Below, one piece after another: positions 24,115 to 31,599 of a DNA stretch of 33,132 nucleotides (position 1 is the stretch's first letter; each line of letters starts with the position of its first letter). The notes beneath the pieces are model-generated. The model did no database searches. It was not told the origin of the DNA and worked only from the letters and a program-made list of their open reading frames with translations. The stretch is from Candidatus Zixiibacteriota bacterium (GTDB lineage Bacteria; Zixibacteria; MSB-5A5; GN15; FEB-12), in contig JBFMGC010000002.1 of assembly GCA_040752815.1 (NCBI GenBank), positions 99,490 through 132,621 on the forward strand, in the 5' to 3' direction. The translations under genes were made by a program, and so were the position numbers.

Positions 24115-25398
24115 TCAGCGCGGCCTGCGCCCCCCCTGCGGGTGCTGCTGACCCCCTTGCGGCCTTTGAGCGCCCTCGCCCTGGGGCATGCGCCGTCCCT
24201 TGTTCAATTCCGGTTCGGTCGCCTTTTCACCGGGCAGGGTGGGCTCTTCCAGGGTAGGATCGACCAGACAGATCTTCTCGCCCCCCTTGAGCCCCTCGGT
24301 AATCTCGATTTCCATGTCGTTGCGACGGCCGACTTTCACTTCAGCCTCGCGCTTGTTGTCCAGGTAAACCACCGTCCGACCCTCTTTCTCGAAGACCGCT
24401 TCGAGCGGAACCTTGACCAGGTCAGGCGTTTGGTCGATTACGATGCGGCAGGCCGCCGACATACCCGGCTTGAGCTGCTCGTCCTTGTCGTCAATAACCA
24501 CTTCGATATCAAAAACGTTGATCTTGGAATTGGGATCTTTCTTTCGGGCCAGAGTGCTCTTCTTGATTACCTCGCCGGCGTATTTTCGATCGGGAACTGC
24601 GTCGAGCGTAACAATCACCTGTTGCCCGGAGTCCACTCGCGCCGCGTCCACTTCGGACACCGCCGCCTTGACAATCATCTCGCTCAAATCCGGCAGATTG
24701 ACCAGTCCCTGGCCCGGCCAGGGGGAATCACCCTCCTGCACTTTGGCCATCGCGCTCCCCTTCCAGATTTCGAGATAGACCACCATACCCGGGATAGGCG
24801 CAGTGATCGTCATCTGCTCCAGTTCCTTGCGCGCGATATTGACTTTGTCGCGAGCCCGCTGGACTTCCAGCTCAGCTTTCTGTACATCCGACGTCAACTG
24901 GTCCAGTTTCCCCTGGTAATTCAGCTTGGCCAGGTCGAGCTCCAGCCTGGCCTCCTCGGCCAGGCGGGGCGCCTCGTGCTTCTGCTCATCGTACTTGCGC
25001 TCAGCGCGCTGCAGCTCAAGTTCCAGGTTCTTTTTCTGGATGGTGTACTCCTGCTTGGCGCGCTCGAGGGTGGTCTGCATGATCTTGAGAGTCGACTCGT
25101 TGTCGGCCAGCTCGGCCAGCTGCTGGGTGGCGTCGAACTTGATTATTGTGTCGCCGACCTCAACATGTGACCCCTCCGGCGCGAGCCAGGTGATCTGCAG
25201 GCTGCGTATTCGCGGTGCGGAAAGCGTGTACGCCCGGGCGGCATCGACCGTGCCGGTCGCCTGCTGCGTGATATTCAGCGGGCCGACACTCGCCTGCACC
25301 GTGGGGATCTCGTACCCTTTGGTAAAGAGCGCGTTTACGCCGAGATACCCGCCGACAATGATGATTAAAACCAGAGCGCCGATAGCATATTTACTCAC
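24115..25398 (-). CDS. MacA/HlyD-type periplasmic adaptor
   Basis: 427 aa from the GTG at 25398 (GAGG 7 bases upstream). Residues 4-24 anchor it in the inner membrane. Residues about 60-200 give the lipoyl half-motif and a long coiled-coil hairpin (LKIMQTTLERAKQEYTIQ, RAERKYDEQKHEAPRLAEEA, ELEVQRARDKVNIARKELEQ), then a second lipoyl half and beta-barrel (GQQVIVTLDAVPDRKYAGEVIKKS). The C-terminus carries a low-complexity tail rich in Pro, Gln and Gly (after residue 390). The adaptor bridges the MacB-like permease to TolC. No ATPase gene lies between adaptor and permease, where it is normally found. Confidence 0.9.
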   Translation of the reverse strand: MSKYAIGALVLIIIVGGYLGVNALFTKGYEIPTVQASVGPLNITQQATGTVDAARAYTLSAPRIRSLQITWLAPEGSHVEVGDTIIKFDATQQLAELADNESTLKIMQTTLERAKQEYTIQKKNLELELQRAERKYDEQKHEAPRLAEEARLELDLAKLNYQGKLDQLTSDVQKAELEVQRARDKVNIARKELEQMTITAPIPGMVVYLEIWKGSAMAKVQEGDSPWPGQGLVNLPDLSEMIVKAAVSEVDAARVDSGQQVIVTLDAVPDRKYAGEVIKKSTLARKKDPNSKINVFDIEVVIDDKDEQLKPGMSAACRIVIDQTPDLVKVPLEAVFEKEGRTVVYLDNKREAEVKVGRRNDMEIEITEGLKGGEKICLVDPTLEEPTLPGEKATEPELNKGRRMPQGEGAQRPQGGQQHPQGGRRPR

Positions 25399-25444
25399 TT
25401 GCTGACCTCAATCCTTGGGGCTCGTTAACGTGGCACAGACCTCA

Positions 25445-25472
25445 TGTCGGGACCGTAAAGGTCCCGACCTAC
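25445..25472. repeat. TGTC-GGACC family hairpin, single
   Basis: GTCGGGACC and GGTCCCGAC (25446-25468) form a perfect 9-bp stem around GTAAA, followed by CTAC. It matches the second half of 11505-11566 and the element at 29012-29048. It lies in the 120-base gap between the acyltransferase and adaptor genes, in an otherwise tight run. Confidence 0.75.
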
Positions 25473-25518
25473 CGAATCCAAACGACAGTCTACCCGAACC
25501 AAACGACATTCATCCATT

Positions 25519-26433
25519 CTACGCCGATTCCTCCGCATAGTTGCTCACCCGTACTTTGATCTTCCACCGGTCATGGGTCCACATCCACAGCTCGGGCCGA
25601 TTCCGGATCTGCGCTTCGAGAAAACTCAAGTACGCGGCAGTCATGGCGCGGATATCCGCCTCGTCATCGCCCGAGTGCGGCGGCAAAATGACATCTCCGA
25701 CCACGTACACATGCCGATCATAATTGTCTCGTCGCAGCAGCACCGGTACCAGGGGGCAGTCGCAGCGGAGCGCAAAAAGGGCGGGCCCGCGCGCCACCGC
25801 GGCCGGTCGCCCGAAAAAGTCCATCACCAGCGTGCCCGCGGAGGCGTGTTGATCGGCGATCATGAGCACCAGGTGGTTGTCCTGCAACGCCCGAAAGACC
25901 GGCCGCGTATTGGCCGGAACTTCCCACACCTTGACACCAATCCGCTCGCGAAGATTAATCACCAGCCCGTTAATCAGCGGATTCTGCTGTGTTAGCGCCA
26001 AAGCGTGGGTCGGAAACCCGAGCGCCGCCAGACCGGTGCCGCACAGCTCCCAGTTGCCGTAGTGCGCCGACACGATCACCGCGCCGCGACCCGCCTCGAG
26101 CGCCCGTCTCACCGGCCCCAGAGCGGAGCCGTCCACGATAGCCTTGGTATCACTGGAGTCCATCCGCCGGAACCGAGCCAGCCCCACTGCTGTCCGTCCG
26201 AGATTGGTGAACACACCTCTGACAAGATCACGAATCTGGCGATCTGTCAACTCTGTTCCCAGCGCCTGTTTCATGTTGTCAAAGGCCAGGCGGCGGCGCG
26301 ATGTGAGCAGAAGATGGGCCACTCGCCCCAGCGCCGCTCCGAAGGCATCGGCCAGGCGGGCCGACAGGACATTGGCGACAGCCATCCCGAAAAGGGCGGC
26401 CAGATATTCGATACGATGTTTCAGCGACGCCAT
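25519..26433 (-). CDS. lpxL: Lipid A biosynthesis acyltransferase (LpxL/HtrB family)
   Basis: 304 aa, with the ATG at 26433 overlapping the peptidase stop by 13 bases. The signature SAHYGNWELCGTGLAALGF near residue 126 carries the H-x4-E/D catalytic pair. Other family segments are MIADQHASAGTLVMDFFGRPA and LWMWTHDRWK near the end. The N-terminus has a short membrane-associated hydrophobic stretch. These inner-membrane enzymes transfer an acyl chain from acyl-ACP to lipid A. The exact position on lipid A (LpxL or LpxM type) cannot be told. Its place between a membrane peptidase and an ABC exporter links the cluster to outer-membrane assembly. Confidence 0.9.
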   Translation of the reverse strand: MASLKHRIEYLAALFGMAVANVLSARLADAFGAALGRVAHLLLTSRRRLAFDNMKQALGTELTDRQIRDLVRGVFTNLGRTAVGLARFRRMDSSDTKAIVDGSALGPVRRALEAGRGAVIVSAHYGNWELCGTGLAALGFPTHALALTQQNPLINGLVINLRERIGVKVWEVPANTRPVFRALQDNHLVLMIADQHASAGTLVMDFFGRPAAVARGPALFALRCDCPLVPVLLRRDNYDRHVYVVGDVILPPHSGDDEADIRAMTAAYLSFLEAQIRNRPELWMWTHDRWKIKVRVSNYAEESA

Positions 26434-27380
26434 GGCTCGTCATCGTCGCTTTCTTCCGGCCGCCGGGGATCACCGTAGTCGAAGTCTGTCGACGCCAGTT
26501 TCTCTTCCTCTTCCCAGCGACGGTAAACCTTGCGGCGCCGGAGTATCTTCAAAACAAAGCCGATCACAAGTATCAGCGCCAGGGCCAGCCAGAAATAGAT
26601 CGTGTCCGCCATCAGTCCCACCAGATTGAATCGCTGGCGCAAATATACGCGAATCTCCTCTTCAAAATCAGCATAATTCGACCCGGTGGCAGCCATCATG
26701 GCAATATCGATCGGCACACCCCGCGCCAGCTGATCTAAGAAGATGTTCACACCTTCGATCTTATATGTGTCAAACAAATACTGCACGGCCACGTACGATT
26801 GCGCGTAGGCCAGCCGCGCTTTGGATTCGTCGAAACGATTGACCTGATTGATTTCCTCGAGTGGAACGAACTGCCCGGCTACCGACGCCAGATTGAGGGT
26901 GAGATTTTCCGACCAGGACCACTCCATCGAGACCACCATCGCCAGGCCCTCGTCGAACCAGCGTGGCGCGGCGTGTAGCCCGGTTCGATAGGCCAGGGCC
27001 AGATGGGAGTACTCATGGGCCAGCAGCTCGCGCAGGGGTCGATTGAGACGAAACGAGTCCGGCGATTTTATCACGATCCGCTGCCGCACGGGAATGGCGG
27101 CGGCCGCACCCCAATCCGGGAATTGGCCCCCGATCAGGCTGTCGAAGGTCGCTTCCGAGGCGGCGAGGTACACCTCGGCCTGAAACTCGAGATCGCTGCG
27201 AAGGAGCTTTTGCAGCCGGGTTCGAGTTGCCTGCAGGATCGAATCGGCGAGGTCGACATAGTGCGGATGATCGAAGTGGTAAGTAAAATAATCTCGCTGA
27301 ACCGGGCTCGATTCGGCGTAGAGTGCTCAAGAGAGCAGGATTACTCCGGCCAGAACGAAAACGCCTGCACAAGACCTCAT
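26421..27380 (-). pseudogene. Peptidase MA-family metalloprotease with in-frame TGA in signal peptide
   Basis: The conserved product begins with a hydrophobic signal from the ATG at 27380 (RSCAGVFVLAGVILLS), but codon 18 (27327-27329) is TGA. Reading continues in frame to 26421: ALYAESSPVQRDYFTYHFDHP and the rest of a gluzincin of the Peptidase MA family. Catalytic features: LLAHEYSHLALAY (HExxH at about residue 122) and PRWFDEGLAM (third zinc ligand Glu). A C-terminal membrane helix (FWLALALILVIGFVLKIL) and a basic-then-acidic tail follow. The only other start, a GTG at 27173, would drop the signal and the first conserved segment. The gene is thus broken by a single nonsense codon, or the base is an error. 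It overlaps lpxL by 13 bases at its 3' end. A TATATT sits 6 bases before the ATG, so the transcript might be leaderless. Confidence 0.78.
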
Positions 27381-27423
27381 CGGGCGAATATAATCAACGG
27401 CCCAGAACAAAGACAGGAGAGTG

Positions 27424-27475
27424 AAAAAAAGGGGGGGGGCAGAATCCCTGGACCGCGCTCGGTCGTCGATTCTGC
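27424..27475 (-). terminator. Probable intrinsic terminator of the Rrf2-hemerythrin operon
   Basis: On the minus strand GCAGAATC ... GATTCTGC encloses an inner GACCG/CGGTC stem, giving a strong hairpin (27439-27475), followed by C8 and T7 (27424-27430). The C-run between stem and T-run is unusual. It lies 174 bases beyond the hemerythrin stop and just before the peptidase operon. The A7-G9 tract read on the plus strand is also a homopolymer hotspot. Confidence 0.55.
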
Positions 27476-27649
27476 CATCATTCGATATCTATCTGATATC
27501 TGGTAGCGCGCCCGCAGTGGGTTGTTCGCATTTCAGCGAAACACAATTGTCAAAACCACGTCTCACGCCAACGCATTCGACTCAGGCGTTATGAGCTACG
27601 TCGCTAATGCATGCCGCCGGACGCGCCCAATGACCGCCACACCAAACGC

Positions 27650-28246
27650 CTAATGATGGCAGCCGCAGGAGGTTTTTACTTCGATCTTGTGGGGCACCCC
27701 GTATTTGTCCGCCAGTGCGACCGCCAGTTTCAAATACTTCGCGTGCGTCCCCTCACCCATGTGATGAGACTCCACGTGGCCGAACGCCTCGAGCAGGCGG
27801 TTTTGCTCGTCGCCGCTGAGTATGCGGTCAGCCATGGGGAACAACACCCGGTCCTCTTTCTGGATATGGGCGCGCAGCAGTTCCACATAGCCGCCGGCGT
27901 TGTGAGCGAACGCCCGCACAGCGGTGGCGTCGCCGCCCGACGCCGCCTCGATATTCCCCGCCATGCCCGCCACAAACTGCCGGCCCTGATCGTGCTCGTA
28001 AAGCATCTGCCCGACCGGGCCGCCTTCTTTAGTCATTCCGTTTTCGATCAGCGCCGCGAACAGGTGGTTTTCCTCCTTGCCGTGGTGGCATTTGTCGGCG
28101 AAAGAACGAATGAAGTCGACCGCCTTCTCGGCCGATTCACGATCGAGCCTGCCCTCGCGGAGCGCTTCTTCTGCGAGCCGCTCGACAGCCGTGAGGACTA
28201 CTTCTATCACCCGATGTTCATCGGATAGGATTGCTGTAGGATTCAT
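27650..28246 (-). CDS. Hemerythrin-domain (HHE) protein with SCGCHH tail
   Basis: 198 aa from the ATG at 28246 (AGGAG 9 bases upstream). A four-helix hemerythrin domain occupies residues about 6-150 with the non-haem di-iron ligands: DEHRVIE (near 10), KCHHGKEENHLF (near 54), YEHDQGRQF (near 84) and HIQKEDRVLFPMAD (near 128), all His/Glu/Asp positions of the HHE cation-binding family. The C-terminus is SCGCHH, a small extra Cys/His cluster. Such proteins bind O2 or NO, or help repair Fe-S clusters. It follows an Rrf2 regulator 45 bases upstream on the same strand, the arrangement seen with NsrR-controlled RIC/YtfE, so NO or oxidative stress control is likely. Confidence 0.88.
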   Translation of the reverse strand: MNPTAILSDEHRVIEVVLTAVERLAEEALREGRLDRESAEKAVDFIRSFADKCHHGKEENHLFAALIENGMTKEGGPVGQMLYEHDQGRQFVAGMAGNIEAASGGDATAVRAFAHNAGGYVELLRAHIQKEDRVLFPMADRILSGDEQNRLLEAFGHVESHHMGEGTHAKYLKLAVALADKYGVPHKIEVKTSCGCHH

Positions 28247-28291
28247 AATTCGATACTCCTGACACTAATTGAATTTGAACAACACTGACAT

Positions 28292-28735
28292 TTAAGTTCG
28301 TCGTCGATGACGAACCGGCTTTTTCTGTACTTTTGCGTCACCGTTGGCCACATCGGCCAGCGTAGTCGCTTTTAGGAAACCCATGTATTCGTCCCGAATC
28401 CGGCTCCAGCGATCGTGTAGGGCGCAGGGCGAATTCTCGTCGCACCGGGAGCGCCCCATAAAGCAGCCGTTCCACTTGCTGACCCGCTCGACCGGCTCCA
28501 GGATGTCGTACAGAGTGATCCGGACGCTTTTCCGGGCGAGCCGGAAACCGCCGCCGAAACCTTTCTGTGACTCCAGTAACCCCAACTCGGCCAACTGCTT
28601 GAGCAGCTTGCCCAGGTAGTTTTGCGGGGCGCCGACTTCTCTGGCGATCTTGGCCGCACCGGCGTACTCGCCCGACCGCAGTTGGGCCAGGAACGAGAGC
28701 GCGAGCGTGGCGTGGATACCGGTTCGGGAAATCAT
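28292..28735 (-). CDS. Rrf2-family Fe-S transcriptional regulator
   Basis: 147 aa from the ATG at 28735, with AGGAG 8 bases upstream; a second ATG at 28756 is possible but sits inside the operator. The winged helix opens ISRTGIHATLALSFLAQ, with recognition helix region AREVGAPQNYLGKLLKQLAE and wing QKGFGGGFRLAR. Three Cys, C-x6-C-x5-C (CFMGRSRC ... NSPC, followed by ALHDRW), match the Fe-S ligand loop of IscR/NsrR (usually C-x5-C-x5-C), so it should sense NO, O2 or cluster status. The C-terminus is short and basic. It precedes the hemerythrin gene and probably represses both through a palindrome at the promoter. Confidence 0.92.
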   Translation of the reverse strand: MISRTGIHATLALSFLAQLRSGEYAGAAKIAREVGAPQNYLGKLLKQLAELGLLESQKGFGGGFRLARKSVRITLYDILEPVERVSKWNGCFMGRSRCDENSPCALHDRWSRIRDEYMGFLKATTLADVANGDAKVQKKPVRHRRRT

Positions 28736-28747
28736 AACATAATCTCC

Positions 28748-28788
28748 TAATCGCATGTCAATATGCGATTATATATCGACTTTGTCAA
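28748..28788 (-). promoter_or_regulatory. Promoter and palindromic operator of the Rrf2-hemerythrin operon
   Basis: On the minus strand TTGACA (28788-28783) is followed after 17 bases by CATATT (28765-28760). The -10 lies inside a perfect palindrome, TAATCGCAT-GTCAAT-ATGCGATTA (28748-28771), which also touches the AGGAG ribosome binding site. A dimeric regulator bound here would block both promoter and translation start. The Rrf2 protein encoded next is the natural candidate. Confidence 0.75.
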
Positions 28789-28897
28789 GCCCGAAATTGA
28801 GGTATTTTTTCTTGCCGGAAGAGGGTGTTGGGCAAATGTCGGATTCCGGGCGTGTATCGTGCCCGGCGCGTGGAGGTCTCAACGGCCGACGGCGTCA

Positions 28898-29200
28898 TAA
28901 TCGTGCCCGGCTCCGCGCAGAAGCGCGGGGCCCTCATCTGTCGGCGGCTGCATAATCGTGCCCGGCAGATGCCCTCATCTGCCGACGGATGGCTCCACGC
29001 TCTTCGAGCTCTGTCGAGACCGCCCGAAACGGGCTGGTTTCGACCTACAATTCGGCGGCAGGCACGGAGGCCTGCCGATCGGTGTTCGAGGGTAGGGCGC
29101 TGAGGTTTCGTGTAGCGTGCACGACGTGGTGGCCGAGGACGACCGTCACGCACAGGGCGGTAGCGGATCCCATCCCACCCGCAAGCGGGTGGGCCACCGC
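28898..29200 (+). repeat. Composite intergenic repeat region, copy 2 of the GTGCCCGGC element
   Basis: CGTGCCCGG-hairpin pairs at 28898-28990 match 2106-2196 in order and orientation at roughly four of five positions. They are followed by a TGTC-GAGACC hairpin (29012-29048, inner stem GCCCG-AAA-CGGGC), related to 11505-11566 and 25445-25472. Then CCCACCCGC-AA-GCGGGTGGG (29174-29193) parallels 2290-2309. No gene is supported in the 28789-29210 gap; open frames here are a by-product of GC-rich repeats. Confidence 0.8.
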
Positions 29201-29210
29201 CGGCGTCAGG

Positions 29211-29939
29211 TCACACCAACCCCACCATCTGGCGAAGGCGGCTTATCTCGGCGCGGGTGAGATGACGGTACTGCCCGGTCCGGAGCGATTTCAGTTGAAT
29301 ACCGGCGAATTCCACCCGGCGCAGGCGAATGACCGGATGGCCCACCGCTTTGCAAAGCTGTTTCACTTCTCGCTTGCGCCCCTCGGTCAGAAGCAGCCGC
29401 AGCCGCGTTTGATCGGCGCCGTATCCCAGGATGAGCACCTTGGCGTGTCCGATTGCGCCATCGTCAAGTTTGATCCCGCGCTTTATCCGGTCGGCGTCTT
29501 CTTTGTCGAATCTACCCTCCACCTGCGCTTCATAGATCTTCGGTACCTGATATCGGGGATGGGCCAGCCGGAAGGCCAGATCGCCGTCGTTAGTAAGCAA
29601 CAGCACCCCTTCGGCGTCATAGTCGAGCCGTCCAACCGGATAGACTCGGTGAGGCAAGTTCCTGAGGTAGTCGACCACTGTCCGTCGCTTGAACGGATCG
29701 TGCAGCGTGGTCATGGTCATGTTGGGCTTGTTAAGTACTACATAGACTTTTTCAGTCACCGGCCTGGCCTCGACACCGTCGACTTTGACCAGGTCCGTAT
29801 CGGTGTTTACCACTGTGCCCCGCTCGGTGAGAGGACAACCGTCAAGCGTGACCCGACCGGCCGTAATCAGGTCATCGGCTCCCCGGCGCGAGGTCACCCC
29901 GCACAGGGAAAGGTACTTGTTAATGCGAATTAGAGACAT
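29211..29939 (-). CDS. rluB: Ribosomal large subunit pseudouridine synthase (RluB/RsuA type)
   Basis: 242 aa. Residues 1-60 are an S4 RNA-binding domain (IRINKYLSLCGVTSRRGADDLI). The RsuA-type catalytic domain follows with PVGRLDYDAEGVLLLTNDG (catalytic Asp) and LTEGRKREVKQLCKAVGHPVIRLRRVEF, characteristic of the RluB/RluE/RluF/RsuA group. RluB-type enzymes convert a uridine of 23S rRNA to pseudouridine; the precise target here is not provable. It starts 38 bases after scpB, a gene order (scpA-scpB-rluB) common in many bacteria. Confidence 0.92.
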   Translation of the reverse strand: MSLIRINKYLSLCGVTSRRGADDLITAGRVTLDGCPLTERGTVVNTDTDLVKVDGVEARPVTEKVYVVLNKPNMTMTTLHDPFKRRTVVDYLRNLPHRVYPVGRLDYDAEGVLLLTNDGDLAFRLAHPRYQVPKIYEAQVEGRFDKEDADRIKRGIKLDDGAIGHAKVLILGYGADQTRLRLLLTEGRKREVKQLCKAVGHPVIRLRRVEFAGIQLKSLRTGQYRHLTRAEISRLRQMVGLV

Positions 29940-29977
29940 ACCGGGTTATGGCACCCAGCTAACACCGGTTTTCGCCT

Positions 29978-30799
29978 TCAGGAGTCGCCCGCTCCGGCAG
30001 CGGCCGGTTGCTCGGACTCGGCGCGAGTTTCATCCGGATCGAGCGGCTCATCCGGCGATTCGGCCACTTCGCCTTGCCTTTGCAGTACGAGCCGGGCGAC
30101 ACCCTCGTTTTCAGGCGACGGTTCCTCGTCGATCCCGTCGGGAATGCCGTCTTCAAGTCGCTCCCGACGCTCCGGATCGAAAGTGCCGTCGGCGACATTC
30201 AGTTTCACCGGCTGGTTATCGCTACCAAGCACAAATGCCATCTCGGTCTGGCGCTGCGGCTCAGCCGAGGCAATCATCTCCTCGATTTCTTCCATCCTTG
30301 GGAGGTCTTCGAGACGAGCCAGCCCGAAGAACTTGAGAAATTCGTCGGTAGTGCCGTACTGCAGCGGCTTGCCGACCGTGTCGGCGCGGCCGGTAATCCG
30401 GATGAGGTTCTTCTCCAGGAGCGTACGGATTACACCGTCGGAGGCAACCCCGCGAATGTGCTCGATATCAATTTTGGTGGTCGGCTGGCGGTAGGCTATG
30501 ATAGCCGCCGTCTCCAGCGCAGCGCGGCTGAGACGAAGCTGCCGCCGCCGGGTCAGCAGGTTCTCCACCACGCCCTCGTACTCTGGCAGAATGTAGAACT
30601 GGTATCCGCCGGCGAGTTCCCGTATGCGGAAACTCGATCCCGCCGCCGCATAGTTGGTGTTCAGCTCCGCCACCGCGAAGGCGATTTGCGCCGGGGTGAG
30701 GTCGTTCAAAACGCCGCCAATTCGGCGCGCCGGCAGCGGTTCGGGTGAGCCCAGGATCAGGGCTTCAACTTTGGAATTCCGGTATTGCTCGTCGGTCAT
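29978..30799 (-). CDS. scpB: Segregation and condensation protein B
   Basis: 273 aa. ScpB binds the kleisin ScpA and with SMC forms the condensin that compacts and segregates the chromosome. Family segments visible: VEALILGSPEPL, LTRRRQLRLSRAALETAAIIAYRQPTTKIDIEHIRGVASDGVIRTLLEKNLI (the winged-helix core), and GKPLQYGTTDEFLKFFGLARLEDLP. The C-terminal 100 residues are a low-complexity, acidic tail (rich in Glu, Asp, Pro, Ala), longer than in the usual 180-200 aa proteins. Its ATG overlaps the scpA stop (ATGA), so the two are translationally coupled. Confidence 0.95.
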   Translation of the reverse strand: MTDEQYRNSKVEALILGSPEPLPARRIGGVLNDLTPAQIAFAVAELNTNYAAAGSSFRIRELAGGYQFYILPEYEGVVENLLTRRRQLRLSRAALETAAIIAYRQPTTKIDIEHIRGVASDGVIRTLLEKNLIRITGRADTVGKPLQYGTTDEFLKFFGLARLEDLPRMEEIEEMIASAEPQRQTEMAFVLGSDNQPVKLNVADGTFDPERRERLEDGIPDGIDEEPSPENEGVARLVLQRQGEVAESPDEPLDPDETRAESEQPAAAGAGDS

Positions 30800-31599
30800 A
30801 CAGTCACACTCTGCGATTCGTTGTTGGCATAGTCAACCAGGTCAATCTCTCTCAGCGGCGCGTTGATATGCTCGCCGGGATATACTCTGACTTCGCTGAA
30901 CGGCAGCGCCTGGTGGATGCGGATACGATGCGTTCGCGCCAGTTCGAGCACCGCCACGAATGTCACCACCGCGACAATCTTGTGCGGAGCATCCGAAAAC
31001 AGGTCGAGAAACGTGGCCGATTCGCGCTGCCGAAGAAGTTGCACCACGCGCAGCATCCGCTCTTCGATCGTCACCCGCTGCGCGTTCACCTCATGTACTT
31101 CTCGCGCCGGTTTGGTGGCCAGGACATCGCGGAAAGCGACAATCAGATCATACAGGGAGGTCATCGGCTGAAGGTCGACCGCTCCGGTGATCTGCTCCAC
31201 CGGCGACGGCGGTATGACGTAGTGTTCTTCGATTCTGGCCCGTTCCCCGAGGATATCGCCCGCCTCTTTGTACTTCTTGTACTCGACCAGCGCCATGATC
31301 AGTTCTTCGCGCGGATCGGGCTCGTCCTCGTCGGTCTCGTCCTGCGGCAGAAGCAGCCGGGTTTTGATCCGGATCAATGTCGCCGCCATCAGGATGAACT
31401 CGCCGGCTACCTCCAGGTCGAGCGTTTTCATTAGCTCGATATAGCGTAAATACTGGCTCGTGATCCTTGCGATCGGGATATCGTATATATCAACTTCTTC
31501 CACCTTGATCAGGTGCAGAAGGAGATCGAGCGGGCCGCTGAAAATCTCAAGATTGACCCGGTAGTTGTCGGTTTGTGTGTCGAGAGTCTCCTCGGTCAT
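30796..31599 (-). CDS. scpA: Segregation and condensation protein A (kleisin)
   Basis: 267 aa. Residues 10-80 carry NLEIFSGPLDLLLHLIKVEEVDIYDIPIARITSQYL, the classic ScpA N-terminus that contacts the SMC neck. The middle has a Glu/Asp-rich loop with LPQDETDEDEPDPREEL. The C-terminal winged-helix region shows TFLDLFSDAPHKIVAVVTFVAVLELARTHRI. It overlaps trpS by four bases at its start and scpB by four at its end, a fully coupled operon. Confidence 0.95.
   Translation of the reverse strand: MTEETLDTQTDNYRVNLEIFSGPLDLLLHLIKVEEVDIYDIPIARITSQYLRYIELMKTLDLEVAGEFILMAATLIRIKTRLLLPQDETDEDEPDPREELIMALVEYKKYKEAGDILGERARIEEHYVIPPSPVEQITGAVDLQPMTSLYDLIVAFRDVLATKPAREVHEVNAQRVTIEERMLRVVQLLRQRESATFLDLFSDAPHKIVAVVTFVAVLELARTHRIRIHQALPFSEVRVYPGEHINAPLREIDLVDYANNESQSVTV

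Noticed and set aside
24142-25170. 342-codon plus-strand frame opposite the adaptor gene
   Set aside because: The adaptor on the minus strand has complete family features; the opposite frame is a Leu/Arg/Asp-rich shadow.
27327-27329. TGA as tryptophan or glycine (altered code)
   Set aside because: Several intact genes in this window (trpS, scpA, tolC, adaptor, first L,D-transpeptidase) end with TGA, so it functions as a stop.
28989-29933. 314-codon plus-strand frame
   Set aside because: It runs through intergenic repeats and antisense to rluB.
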